A DNA stretch of 64,000 nucleotides from assembly GCA_913064775.1 (NCBI GenBank), contig CAJYAD010000008.1, forward strand, positions 1 to 64,000, read 5' to 3'. The notes below the pieces were generated by a model that searched no databases, was not told the origin of the DNA, and saw only the letters and a program-made list of their open reading frames with translations. Made by a program: the position numbers and the translations under genes. The stretch comes from an uncultured Albidovulum sp. Its GTDB lineage: Bacteria > Pseudomonadota > Alphaproteobacteria > Rhodobacterales > Rhodobacteraceae. Below, piece by piece: positions 26,160 through 35,076 of this stretch (position 1 is its first letter; every line of letters begins with the position of its first letter).

Positions 26160-26714
26160 ATGATCAACGGATTTCTCGGCAGGCGCCTTCTGGCAGGCGC
26201 GGCGATCGGCGCGGCGCTAAGCTGCCTGGCGACGCTTGCGCCCGCGCAGGATCGCGCGCTTCCGGGCGGCGCGCGTTCTCTCAATGAGGCGCACGGCGAC
26301 TGGATGGTACGATGCCATGTCGCCACGAAGGACAAGGCGCAGGTGACCTCCTGCGCGCTGTCGCAGCAGCAACAGAACAAGGCCCATCAGCGCGCGCTGG
26401 AGATCAGCCTGGTGCCGGTCGCAGGCGGCGGCGCCCGGGGCGTGATCGTGATGCCGTTCGGCCTGGCGGTGACCAAGCCGATCCAGCTTTCGGTGGACGG
26501 CACGCCGATCGGCAAGCCGCGGTGGTTCTCGACCTGCATTCCGATCGGCTGCCTGGTGCCTCTCGACCTGTCCGCGGCGACGGTCAAGACGCTCTCGACC
26601 GGCACCAAGTTGCAGTTGGAGGCGACCGCCGGCAACGGCCAGGCGGTGCATGTTGACGCGCCGCTGAAGGGGTTCTCGGGCGCCTATGGCCGGACGGCGG
26701 ACCTGCTGAAATAG
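26160..26714 (+). CDS. Invasion-associated locus B (IalB) family protein
   Basis: A 184-residue exported protein. The signal peptide covers about residues 1-26 (RRLLAGAAIGAALSCLATLAPAQ). The mature part matches the IalB family: GDWMVRCHVATKDKAQVTSCALSQQQQNK with paired cysteines, ISLVPVAGGGARGVIVMPFG, PRWFSTCIPIGCLVPLDL with a second cysteine pair, and a terminal FSGAYGR. IalB was named in Bartonella for erythrocyte invasion; in free-living alphaproteobacteria the role is unknown. The start ATG 26160 follows GGGGAGAG. Confidence 0.85.
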   Translation: MINGFLGRRLLAGAAIGAALSCLATLAPAQDRALPGGARSLNEAHGDWMVRCHVATKDKAQVTSCALSQQQQNKAHQRALEISLVPVAGGGARGVIVMPFGLAVTKPIQLSVDGTPIGKPRWFSTCIPIGCLVPLDLSAATVKTLSTGTKLQLEATAGNGQAVHVDAPLKGFSGAYGRTADLLK

Positions 26715-26830
26715 CCCGGCCCAGGCAGCCCTGCCCCGTTGGCCTGATTGCCTGGGCTCGGCGTAGGGGGCAAAGCCCGCCATCATGCCGTCAAGACAAG
26801 GCGCGGGCCCTCAACACAAGGCACTGGCCC

Positions 26831-29539
26831 CTACCCAGCGGAAGGCGGCGGTGTGATCTGCTGGTCACGCGCACCGCGGGCGGTTCTGTCCTTGCGCGCC
26901 ACCACGCCGCGCGCCCCGCCCGAGATCAGCAGCGTCACGTCGCGCAGCGCGGTCAGCGGCGGCAGCGCGCCGGGCACCGCGAAATAGCGCGGCCGCCACT
27001 GGGGGCCGAACTTCTGCTTGAAGCCCCGCAGCCCCGCGAAATTGTAAAACGCCCCGCCATACCGGAAAAGCACGGCCCCAAACCGGTTCCACAGCCGTGC
27101 GCCATGTTTCGCCGTGATCCCCGCCAGCGGCGCCATCCCCAGGCTGAAGGCCGCGAAGCCTTCGTCCTTGCAGGCCTCGATCAGCGACACGAACAGAAAT
27201 TCCATCACCCCGTCGGGGGCCTCAGCGTCGAAACGCATCAGATCGACCGCCGCCGTGGACTTGGGCCGCGTCTCCATCAGCGAGGCGAAGGCCACGATCC
27301 GCCCGGCCTTGCGCGCCACGCCGATGCGGAAATGCTGAAGGTAATCAGTATCGAACCGACCGACCGAGAACCGCTTTTCGCGGCCCCTCTTCTCTGCAAG
27401 CCAACGGTCCGAGACGAATTTCAGCTCAGCCATGCGGGCTGGGGAATGAGGCGGCGAGAGCAGCTCAAAACTGACCCCATCGCGCAGCGTCTGGTTGCGC
27501 GCAGAGCGCATGTTCTTGAACTTGCGCCCGGTCAAGGCGAAGTCGGGCAGAACCACCACCGCCTCTTCGCCGATCTTGTTCACGCTCATCCCCATCTCGA
27601 CCCAGATCGGCAGATAGGTCTCGGAAACCTCGTAAAAGACCGGCCGGCAACCGGCGGCATAGGCGGCGTCAAAAAAGGCCCAGGCCAGATCGCGCACCGC
27701 CTCCTTGGCGCCGACCGGATCGGAATAGGCGATCCAGGAACTGCCCTGCACGCCGTACATGATGAAGGCGTCGTTGTTTTCCGAGAAGAAGAAGCACTTG
27801 TCGCCAGACAGCGCCAGCATCGCGTCGGGCGCGTCCTGGGCGGCGATGATCTGCTCGGCCAGCGCCAGCGCCGCCGGATCGGCCCGGGATGAACGCGCCC
27901 GCGCCGGCTGCATTGCCAGATAGATCAGCGCAAAGGTCATCAGCGCCGTCGCCGCCAGCCCCGCGCGCAAGGCCCGGGGGGCATTGGCGTCGGTCGAGAA
28001 ACGCAACAGGATCTCGTGCGAATAGGGCTCATTGCGGTCCATGAGGTACAGGAAGGCGGCCCCCGACAGCAGGATCGCGACGATCAGCACGAACCAGCCG
28101 GGGCTGAGCAGGTTCTGCGTCAGCCGTGCCGCGCGGTAGAATTCGCCGCGCATCGGCGACAATATCATCGCGGCTACCAGCAGCAGAAGCGCGCTCTTGA
28201 TGTCGATGCCGTTCGCGACCGAGGCGACCGCCCCCGCCATCAGCGCCACCTCGACCATCCAGTACGCGGCCGAGATACGCCGCATCAGCCCCTGCGCCAG
28301 CAGGATCATCAGCACCCCCAGCACGGCCGAGGCCATCGCCCCGCCCTCCAGGATGACGGCGGCGAGGATGTCGTGCGGATAGGCCTCATGCGGGCGCACC
28401 GAGGGCATCAGCGCCATCATGATCATCCAGATGCCAAGGCCGATCACCATGGTGCCCATCGCCGCCGGCGCCACCCCCGACATGGCGCGGCTGACCGGGA
28501 CCATGGTGTCGCTCATCTCGCCGGTGTGACGGCGCAGGAAGCGCGCGATCGGCCCCGAAGCCAGCCGGGCCTCGTTCACGGAAATCGCCAGCATCGCGAC
28601 ACCGAAGGGCACGAGGTAATAGATCATCCGGAACAGCAGCAGCGCCGTCGCTGCGTGTTCGACGCTGACCCCGGCAGGAAGGGCGGCGATCATCACGCTC
28701 TCGAACACGCCGATTCCACCGGGGACATGGCTGAGCACGCCGACCATCACCGCGGTGGAATAGATCACCAGGAAGGTGACAAAGCCCGGCGCCCCGTCGG
28801 GCATCAGCACATAAAGCGCGAGCGCGGCCATGCAGGTGTCGGCGGCGGTGAACAGCAATTGCCCCAGCAAGATCCCCGGCGACGGCGCGCGCAGCTCGAA
28901 CCGCCAGAGCCGCAGGGTGCTGCCCGTGACCGACACCCAGCCGATCAGCGCCACCGTCACGACCAGCGCGGCCAGGGCGAAGATGCGGATCTGGTCGCTC
29001 GGCAGGCCGATCACGCCGACCAGCGCGTCCGGCCGCAGCGTCAGCGCCGCGAGGCCGATGACCGAGATACCCAACCCGAAAGCCATCGCCACGAAGGTGG
29101 AGATCGCCGCAACCTCCAACGCGTTGATGCCAAAGGCGGAATAGATGCGGTAGCGCACCGCGCCGCCGGACAGGATCGAGATGCCGATCGTGTTGCCCAG
29201 CGAATAGCCCAGGAAACCGCCCATCGCGACCACCGGAAAGGGCAGCTTGCGGCCGATATGGCGCAGCGCCGACCAATCATAGCCAATCAGCGCGACATAC
29301 CCCAGCGCCGTCGCCGCCAGTGAGCCAAGCAGCGCGTCGGTCGGCATCGCCCGCGCATCCGCCAACACATCGCTGATGTGGATCGGACCCAGCAGACGAA
29401 GCAAAGCCAGAATTCCCGCAGAGAAGAGCCCCAGCCCCACCAGGACCGGCGCAATATGGCGCAAACGGCCCAACACGCGCTGGACACGGCCACGCGCCCT
29501 TCTCGGCGCGCTGATGGCTTCTGTCTGCTCCTCCTCCAT
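26831..29539 (-). CDS. mprF: MprF-like flippase/aminoacyl-phosphatidylglycerol synthase
   Basis: Membrane protein that adds an amino acid (usually Lys or Ala) from tRNA to phosphatidylglycerol and moves the lipid across the inner membrane, reducing the negative surface charge. About fourteen hydrophobic segments occupy residues 20-560: an N-terminal UPF0104/flippase-like part (GGAVRYRIYSAFG, VLSHVPGGIGVFESV) then the linker helices. The C-terminal DUF2156 lysyltransferase domain has the expected motifs FSENNDAFIMYGVQGSSWIAYSDPVG and RSARNQTLRDG. The start is uncertain: ATG 29539 (MEEEQTEAIS) is chosen, while a GTG at 29665 would add 42 residues of low-complexity sequence. The aminoacyl substrate cannot be read from sequence. 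Confidence 0.87.
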   Translation of the reverse strand: MEEEQTEAISAPRRARGRVQRVLGRLRHIAPVLVGLGLFSAGILALLRLLGPIHISDVLADARAMPTDALLGSLAATALGYVALIGYDWSALRHIGRKLPFPVVAMGGFLGYSLGNTIGISILSGGAVRYRIYSAFGINALEVAAISTFVAMAFGLGISVIGLAALTLRPDALVGVIGLPSDQIRIFALAALVVTVALIGWVSVTGSTLRLWRFELRAPSPGILLGQLLFTAADTCMAALALYVLMPDGAPGFVTFLVIYSTAVMVGVLSHVPGGIGVFESVMIAALPAGVSVEHAATALLLFRMIYYLVPFGVAMLAISVNEARLASGPIARFLRRHTGEMSDTMVPVSRAMSGVAPAAMGTMVIGLGIWMIMMALMPSVRPHEAYPHDILAAVILEGGAMASAVLGVLMILLAQGLMRRISAAYWMVEVALMAGAVASVANGIDIKSALLLLVAAMILSPMRGEFYRAARLTQNLLSPGWFVLIVAILLSGAAFLYLMDRNEPYSHEILLRFSTDANAPRALRAGLAATALMTFALIYLAMQPARARSSRADPAALALAEQIIAAQDAPDAMLALSGDKCFFFSENNDAFIMYGVQGSSWIAYSDPVGAKEAVRDLAWAFFDAAYAAGCRPVFYEVSETYLPIWVEMGMSVNKIGEEAVVVLPDFALTGRKFKNMRSARNQTLRDGVSFELLSPPHSPARMAELKFVSDRWLAEKRGREKRFSVGRFDTDYLQHFRIGVARKAGRIVAFASLMETRPKSTAAVDLMRFDAEAPDGVMEFLFVSLIEACKDEGFAAFSLGMAPLAGITAKHGARLWNRFGAVLFRYGGAFYNFAGLRGFKQKFGPQWRPRYFAVPGALPPLTALRDVTLLISGGARGVVARKDRTARGARDQQITPPPSAG

Positions 29540-29846
29540 GCCGCGCCCGGCCCCGTTCCCTCGTGCCCCGTTCCCTCGTGCCGTGGCGCCGTCCCGTTTC
29601 AGGACGGCTCGGACAGCTTTCTCATGCGGCGGTGGCAGGACTAAATCAACCCCTGGCAGCGGCACCGCACCGCGCCTTCCGGCCGACGCAGCCTAGGGAA
29701 TTCTGGTTAACAGCTCCTTTCCGCTGGCGGACAGGCAGCCCGGCCAGCTGCTCGGGCGCGCAGCCTCGGCCCCGTTACAGGCTTTGGCGCCCGGAATTGC
29801 CAATACCTGCGCCACGGGTTCAAGCACCACCGGCGATGGCGCGCCA
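29540..29846. other. Intergenic stretch upstream of mprF
   Basis: Apart from the possible 42-codon N-terminal extension of mprF (29540-29665), which is Gly/Ala/Arg-rich, I see no gene, RNA or clear promoter here. Confidence 0.4.
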
Positions 29847-29948
29847 CCTGCAACGCCGTGGGACATTTTCGCCAGAAGACGCACGGAAAATGCCCATTGC
29901 TTTCCCTCTGGCGGAAATATCCCGGGGGTGCAGGGGGCAGAGCCCCCG
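29847..29948. repeat. Inverted pair of a dispersed intergenic repeat
   Basis: Two back-to-back copies: on the minus strand CTTCTGGCGAAAATGTCCC (about 29847-29879) and on the plus strand CCTCTGGCGGAAATATCCC (29898-29920), the latter continuing into a GGGGGTGCAGGGGGCAGAGCCCCC hairpin. The arrangement can fold as a long hairpin, REP/BIME-like, and sits between mprF and the histidine kinase, whose 3' end begins at 30065. The rest of the gap up to 30064 shows no gene. Confidence 0.5.
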
Positions 29949-30064
29949 CCGCCGAGCCGGCCACATGCCCTTCCGGTTCGAATGAAAGGCATTCCCGAGA
30001 CGTTCACTCCTCCAGCAAGATCGCTGTCGGAGGCGCGAATCGCGGCGGCGTCTCGAACCGCCCC

Positions 30065-32776
30065 TCACCCTGCGGCGGAAGAGGGATCGGCTGCGTCCTC
30101 ACCCTCGTCCAGCGCATCCTCCAGTGCCGCAAGGGTTTGTTTCCAGAGCGCGGCAAGCGCGGCGCGGTCGATCTCGGCGCCAGTCTCCGCCTTGGTCTCG
30201 GCGCGTGCCAGACGCGCCTGCAGCGCCACCGCCCCGAACACCGACGCCGACCCCGCCAGCCGGTGCAGCGCCGCAGCCGAGATCGTCTCGGTAGGTGCGT
30301 CACCGATCAGCGCCGCGCCCTCTGCCTCGAACCGGCGCAGCAGGGGGGGAAAAGCGGCGCCAAGCTGTTCGCTCATCTCGACCAGATGGTCGAGATCCAG
30401 AAGCACAGGCGCAGCCGGCGCCGGCGCCGCAGTCCCGCCGCCCAGAAGGCGGTGCAGAAGGGCCGCAAGCGCCGCGCGGGTGATCGGCTTGGTCAGGCTC
30501 TCGGTCATCCCGGCGGCGCGGAAGCGGGCGTGTTCGGCGGGCTGGGCATGGGCGGTCAGGGCAACAATCGGTGCGCCGCCAGACCCGCCCGCCGCCGCGC
30601 GGATCTGGCGCGCCGCCTCGACCCCGTCGAGGCGCGGCATCGAGATGTCCATCAAGATCGCATCAAAGCGCTTCGCCGTCGCCAGCGCCGCGCCCTCCTG
30701 CCCGTCGGCGGACTCGGTCACGCAGTGGCCCATGCCTTCCAGCATCTCGCGCACGACGAAACGGTTGATGCGGTTGTCCTCGACCACCAGCAGATCCAGC
30801 GGCCGGGTCCGCGGCAGCGCGGCGGGCGGCGCGGGGCGCGGCGCGGGAGCGGCAGTGGCGGCGCGAAACGGCAGCCGCACCCAGAAGCTGCTGCCCATGC
30901 CGGGGGTGCTGTCGACGCCGATCTCGCCCGACATCGCCGCGACCATGCGCCGGGCGATGCCCAGGCCCAGCCCGGTGCCCGCCACATTGCGCCGGTAAGA
31001 GGCATCGAGCGTGACGAAATCTGCAAACACCCGGTCCAGATCCTCGGCGGCGATGCCCGGCCCGGTATCGGTCACGCGCAGTTCGACCCGATCCCCGGCC
31101 AGCGGCTGCAGCGCCAGGGTGATGGTCCCGTTTTCGGTGAATTTCACCGCATTGCCGACGAGGTTCAGAACCACCTGACGCAATCGCGCCGGATCGCCCT
31201 CGGCCGGCGGCAGTGGCGGGTCGGGAAGATCAAGCCGCAGCCGGTTGCCCGCGGCTTCCGCCAGACCGCGCTGGCCGGCCGCGACCTCGCCCAAAAGCCG
31301 GGCCAGATCGACGGGTTCCAGCGTCACCGGCGCGCGACCGGATTCCGCCCGCGCGATATCAAGCACATCGTTCACATGGCGCAGCAGATGGCGCCCCGAA
31401 CTTTGCATTACCTCTACATATTCGGCCTGCTTGGGGCTAAGCCGCTCCTGTGCGAGCAATTCGATCGTGCCCAAAAGGCCGTTGAGGGGGGTGCGCATCT
31501 CATGGCTCATGACCGCCAGGAATTCGGCCTTGGCACGTTCGCCCGCAAGGGCGCGGTCGCGGGCATCGCGCAGGGCGCGGTCGGCGGCGTCCTGGGCCGA
31601 GATGTCGCGCACGATGGCGATGCAAAGCGTGCCGCCGCCCTCTTCGCCCTCGGCCGCGGCAAGGGCCAGTTCCACCGGAAAGACCTTGCCGTCGGCGCGC
31701 TGTCCCTGCAGCCGCCGCCGGCCCTGGCCGATGGTCGCGGGCGCACCGGTGATCAGATAGGCGGCAAGCCCCGCATCCTGCGCCGCGTCGGCCTCGGACG
31801 GGGCGACCATCTGGTTCAGCGCCCGGCCCCGCGCGCTGTCGACATCAAGGCCGAACATCTCTTCGGCGGCGCGGTTCATCTCTTGCAGCAGGCCGCGCGC
31901 GTCGGTGACCAACACGGCATCCAGCGCCGTGGCGAGGATCGTCTCCAGCCGGGCGCGGGTGCGGGCAATCTCGGCCATGCGGGCACGGTTGACGCGGTTC
32001 AGCCAGGCCAGCGCCCCGGCCAGCCCACCCAGCACCACGATCAGCGCGAAGGTCAGCACCGCGAGCCGCATCAAGGTGGCCCCCAGCGCGGCGCGGCTTT
32101 GATCGGCGATGCGGGCGAAGACGGCCAGGCCCTGTACCGTCAGCGCCCGCACATCGGGACGCAGTACAGCCATCTGCTGGCCGATATCGCCCAGCTGCGC
32201 CGCAAGAGTCGCGTCCGGCCCATCGACCAGATGCATCATCCGCAGCGTGAAATTGCCGATATGTGCGATCGCCGCCCCGCCCTCGCCATCGTCGCGCACC
32301 GGCGAGAAATGCGGGCTGGTCTGCACGGTGCGCAGCCGCGAATAGAACAGGTTGAAACGTTTGCGCACCGCAGCCAGTTCGGGCCCGAGTTGGCCGCTGT
32401 GGGTCATGCGCGCGACCGTCACCGTGTCCTCGAGCAAAAGGAATTCCACCTCGACCTGCGAAAGTGACCATTGCAGGTTGTCGGCCTCGGCGGTCTGCAG
32501 CGAATCCATCCGCGCCACGACCTCGGCCATCAGCACCCCGATCGCGGACAGGATTGCCACGATGGCGAGGGCAAAGCCCAACCGGCGAGGCCAGCGGCCA
32601 CGGTCGCGTTCGGGGACGCGCTCGGGGGCGCGCTCGGGGGCGCGCTCGGGGGCGCGAGCGCCTTCGGGGGGCTTGGTCACCTGGTCGGCAGTTTTCGTCA
32701 CGTCACCTCTGGAGCTTTGGGTCGGGCTCCCCCCGGGCGCGCAGGCCTGGTGCGGGGCGGGGGGCTTGGCTGGCAC
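30065..32776 (-). CDS. Hybrid sensor histidine kinase with receiver and Hpt domains
   Basis: Membrane sensor kinase, 903 residues. The cytoplasmic N-terminus holds tetrapeptide repeats (APER, four copies). TM1 lies about 67-88 and TM2 about 235-258, with a periplasmic sensing region of about 145 residues between. A PAS domain (about 280-395) precedes the HisKA box SHEMRTPLNG with phospho-acceptor His425; the HATPase follows with NLVGNAVKFT, DTGPGI and GTGLGLGIARRM. A receiver domain has Asp710 (ILMDISMP), and a C-terminal Hpt domain has His838 (LHRLAGSASVFG), giving a complete four-step phosphorelay in one protein. The partner gene next upstream is the small SUOX-fold protein, and the NarL-type regulator diverges from it. 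Start GTG 32776 is uncertain. Confidence 0.9.
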   Translation of the reverse strand: MPAKPPAPHQACAPGGSPTQSSRGDVTKTADQVTKPPEGARAPERAPERAPERVPERDRGRWPRRLGFALAIVAILSAIGVLMAEVVARMDSLQTAEADNLQWSLSQVEVEFLLLEDTVTVARMTHSGQLGPELAAVRKRFNLFYSRLRTVQTSPHFSPVRDDGEGGAAIAHIGNFTLRMMHLVDGPDATLAAQLGDIGQQMAVLRPDVRALTVQGLAVFARIADQSRAALGATLMRLAVLTFALIVVLGGLAGALAWLNRVNRARMAEIARTRARLETILATALDAVLVTDARGLLQEMNRAAEEMFGLDVDSARGRALNQMVAPSEADAAQDAGLAAYLITGAPATIGQGRRRLQGQRADGKVFPVELALAAAEGEEGGGTLCIAIVRDISAQDAADRALRDARDRALAGERAKAEFLAVMSHEMRTPLNGLLGTIELLAQERLSPKQAEYVEVMQSSGRHLLRHVNDVLDIARAESGRAPVTLEPVDLARLLGEVAAGQRGLAEAAGNRLRLDLPDPPLPPAEGDPARLRQVVLNLVGNAVKFTENGTITLALQPLAGDRVELRVTDTGPGIAAEDLDRVFADFVTLDASYRRNVAGTGLGLGIARRMVAAMSGEIGVDSTPGMGSSFWVRLPFRAATAAPAPRPAPPAALPRTRPLDLLVVEDNRINRFVVREMLEGMGHCVTESADGQEGAALATAKRFDAILMDISMPRLDGVEAARQIRAAAGGSGGAPIVALTAHAQPAEHARFRAAGMTESLTKPITRAALAALLHRLLGGGTAAPAPAAPVLLDLDHLVEMSEQLGAAFPPLLRRFEAEGAALIGDAPTETISAAALHRLAGSASVFGAVALQARLARAETKAETGAEIDRAALAALWKQTLAALEDALDEGEDAADPSSAAG
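32605..32658 (-). repeat. 12-bp in-frame tandem repeat in the kinase N-terminus
   Basis: About three perfect copies of CGCGCTCGGGGG (32618-32653) plus degenerate flanks encode APERAPERAPERVPER in the cytoplasmic tail before TM1. A slippage-prone array of this type can vary in copy number between strains without breaking the frame. Confidence 0.7.
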
Positions 32777-32797
32777 GGAATCCGGGGCCGCCCGGGA

Positions 32798-33421
32798 TCA
32801 ATCCGGCGCCGGGCCCGGCGCGATGGTAATCTGATCAAGCTGCCAGATACTGCGCGAATACACCACCTCGGTTTGCCAGCGGCGATCCGCGTCATAGGGG
32901 AAAACCAGCCACAAAGGCCCGTTCTCGCGCAGGGTCATCGGCTTGCCATTGCGCAAATAGGCGACGATCGGGCCGGGATCGGTCGCCGAAGACAGCGGGA
33001 TGCGGGCGGAATAGGCGTTCGTCGCATGGGCCAGCAGCATCGCCCCGGGCCGCGCCCCCAGCGCCAGCATCAGATCGCGTAGCAACACGCCCTCGAACCG
33101 CTGCGGCCCGCGTGTCCAGATGGTGGTGGTCGTGAAGCGCCGATGCGGCAACGCCTGCAGTGTCGCCAGATCAAGATGCAAGACCCGTGGCGCGCCCCGC
33201 CCCCCGGGGATCAGCTTCACCGTCAGCAGCACCTTGTCGAGCGGTAGCGCATCCGCCCCGGCCGGCCCCGACACAAGTGCCGCCATCAGCCAAAGCAACG
33301 CAAGCCACGGCCTGACCCGCGGGCGTGCCGGACAGGCCCCAAGACGGGGCGACCCCCGTCGCAGTCGCGAAGGTGGTCGCGGCAGGGGCTGCCGGCCGGC
33401 ACAATCTTCCCAGTGTCGCAC
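32798..33421 (-). CDS. Small exported oxidoreductase molybdopterin-binding-fold protein
   Basis: A 207-residue protein with an Arg-rich start and a hydrophobic signal (WLALLWLMAALVSGPAGADA, about 36-55), then a SUOX/molybdopterin-binding-like fold: LHLDLATLQALPHRRFTTTTIWTRGPQRFEGVLLRDLM, NAYSARIPLS, GKPMTLRENGPLWLVFPYD and a final SIWQLDQI. These are the family core motifs, but the molybdenum-ligating Cys is absent (no Cys in the mature part), so it is probably a sensor or binding protein and not an enzyme. The start is uncertain: no ATG gives the signal peptide, and GTG 33421 is chosen. It lies 21 bases upstream of the hybrid kinase start and likely supplies its periplasmic signal. Confidence 0.65.
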   Translation of the reverse strand: MRHWEDCAGRQPLPRPPSRLRRGSPRLGACPARPRVRPWLALLWLMAALVSGPAGADALPLDKVLLTVKLIPGGRGAPRVLHLDLATLQALPHRRFTTTTIWTRGPQRFEGVLLRDLMLALGARPGAMLLAHATNAYSARIPLSSATDPGPIVAYLRNGKPMTLRENGPLWLVFPYDADRRWQTEVVYSRSIWQLDQITIAPGPAPD

Positions 33422-33720
33422 GAATGGAAACTCACAATTTATCGCGATAATTTTACATGGGGCCCACTCGACCCCTACGGAAAATCTGCATAGGCGCCTG
33501 TGCCTTGGTATAGCGGAACGCAAAGCCAGCCTTGACCGCCAAGGGACTTGCCCCTGCGCGTTGTGAAGTGGCACATGCGGGTAACGGTTCAAATTGCCCC
33601 CGGTAGGCAACCTGTGATATCCAAAAGAATAGCCCCGCCTTCGGGCATGGCGGGACTGCGCGGCCAAGGCACTGGGGGACTTCGCCGGTCGTGCCATGGC
33701 AATAAGCCCTGGGGAAAAGC
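33422..33720. other. Divergent promoter region of the kinase operon and the response regulator
   Basis: A 299-base gap between two divergently transcribed signalling units. No gene or RNA is visible. An AT-richer patch at about 33424-33465 (GAAACTCACAATTTATCGCG) is the likeliest promoter for the minus-strand operon; no operator can be recognised. Confidence 0.4.
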
Positions 33721-34332
33721 ATGAAGGTACTGCTGGCTGACGATCACGCGCTGATCCGCGATACGCTTGTCGCCTATCTCTCGAATGAAGACGACTTCCA
33801 GGTGACCACAGCGGAAGACCTGCCAGCGGCGGTGGTTCAGCTTGCCAAGGCTGGTCCGTTCGACGTGATTTTGCTGGATTACGCGATGCCGGGGATGGAC
33901 GGTCTGGAAGGTCTGGCCCGGATGCGCGAACTGACCAACGCGCCGGTGGCGATCATGTCGGGGGCGGCGACGCGAAGGGTCGCGGACGAGGCGCTGGCGA
34001 TGGGCGCCGCGGGCTTCGTGCCCAAGACGATCGGCGCCAAGGCATTGATCCACGCGGTGCGCTACATGGCGGCGGGCGAGACCTTCGCGCCGGTGCAACT
34101 GCTGAACGATTCCGTGCCCAACGCGCCCGACGTGCTGGCCGGCAAGCTGACGGAACGCGAGCGCGAGGTTCTGGAAGGCCTGTGCAAGGGCCTTGCGAAC
34201 AAGGAAATCGCGCGCGACCTGGGCCTGCAGGAGGTCACCGTGAAGCTGCATGTGAAGAACCTGTGCCGCAAGCTTGAGGCCAAGAACCGCACCCAGGCCG
34301 CCCTGCTGGCGCGCGACGCCGGGATGTACTAA
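33721..34332 (+). CDS. NarL/LuxR-family response regulator
   Basis: A 203-residue two-domain transcription factor. The receiver domain (1-120) has acidic residues DD at 8-9, the phospho-acceptor Asp in VILLDYAMPGMDG (about 57), the switch Ser in AIMSGAATR, and Lys in GFVPKTIG. The C-terminal LuxR helix-turn-helix is LTEREREVLEGLCKGLANKEIARDLGLQEVTVKLHVKNLCRKLEAKNRTQA. The adjacent, divergent hybrid kinase, whose Hpt domain can pass phosphate on, is the likely partner. ATG 33721 follows GGGGAAAAGC. Confidence 0.92.
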   Translation: MKVLLADDHALIRDTLVAYLSNEDDFQVTTAEDLPAAVVQLAKAGPFDVILLDYAMPGMDGLEGLARMRELTNAPVAIMSGAATRRVADEALAMGAAGFVPKTIGAKALIHAVRYMAAGETFAPVQLLNDSVPNAPDVLAGKLTEREREVLEGLCKGLANKEIARDLGLQEVTVKLHVKNLCRKLEAKNRTQAALLARDAGMY

Positions 34333-34368
34333 AGGCCCACCCGCCAGTTCGGCCCGGCGCAAGCCCGA

Positions 34369-35019
34369 TCAACCCGCCAGGTGGCGCAGCCCCTGGGTCA
34401 CGTCGGCGCGCACGGCCAGCCGCAGCCCCGGCTCGTCGCCCGCCTTCAGCGCCGCCAGGATCATGCGGTGGTGCGGCGGCGGCTCGTTCCGGCGCAGCCG
34501 GGTGTAGAGCGCGCGCATCGTCGGCCCCAGCTGCAGCCAGACGGTTTCGGCGATCGCCAGCATCGCCGGCGCCTGAGCGCGCAGATAGAGCGTGCGGTGA
34601 AATTCCAGATTGGTACGGATATAGGCCACCGCATCCTGCTTGGCCACGGCCTCGGCATTGGCGGTGTTGATGGTCTGCAGCCGCTCGATCAGCGCGAAAT
34701 GCGCCCGTGGCAGCGCGCGCGAGGCAAGCTCTGGCTCCAGCAGGGCGCGGATCGCGGCCAGTTCCTCGATCCGTTCGTTCGACAGCTCTGGCGTCGTCAC
34801 CCGCCCCGAGGCCGACATGCTAAGCGCGCCCTCCGCCACCAGCCGGCGCAGGGCCTCGCGCACCGGTGTCATAGACACCCCGAAGCGTTTGGCGATGCCG
34901 CGCAGGGTCAGTGCCACGCCCGGATCCAGCTCGCCATGCATCACCTGGGTGCGCAAGGTGCGGTAAAGCCGGTCATGGACGGCCAGGACGGAGTCGGAGG
35001 GGCGGGTTTGCAAAAGCAT
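34369..35019 (-). CDS. GntR-family regulator with FCD ligand domain
   Basis: A 216-residue repressor-type transcription factor. The winged helix is LYRTLRTQVMHGELDPGVALTLRGIAKRFGVSMTPVREALRRLVAEGAL (about 18-66), and the helical FCD domain that binds a small carboxylate fills the rest. Metal- or ligand-coordinating His in LEFHRTLY and PHHRMILAALKAGD are in the usual places. A perfect palindrome 8 bases before its start is the likely autoregulatory operator. Its target beyond itself is not evident: the neighbour on the same strand upstream is a metallopeptidase gene and the response regulator converges with it. Confidence 0.9.
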   Translation of the reverse strand: MLLQTRPSDSVLAVHDRLYRTLRTQVMHGELDPGVALTLRGIAKRFGVSMTPVREALRRLVAEGALSMSASGRVTTPELSNERIEELAAIRALLEPELASRALPRAHFALIERLQTINTANAEAVAKQDAVAYIRTNLEFHRTLYLRAQAPAMLAIAETVWLQLGPTMRALYTRLRRNEPPPHHRMILAALKAGDEPGLRLAVRADVTQGLRHLAG

Positions 35020-35026
35020 GCCTAGG

Positions 35027-35036
35027 TGTGATCACA
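35027..35036. promoter_or_regulatory. Palindromic operator next to the GntR gene
   Basis: TGTGATCACA is a perfect 10-base palindrome, extended by AGG and AAA flanks, lying 8-17 bases upstream of the GntR start. It fits GntR/FadR-type operators, and so autoregulation; it also resembles half of a CRP site. Confidence 0.45.
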
Positions 35037-35076
35037 AAGCTGCGGCGGGTCAATCCCCAGACAAGGCGCTTTGCCC

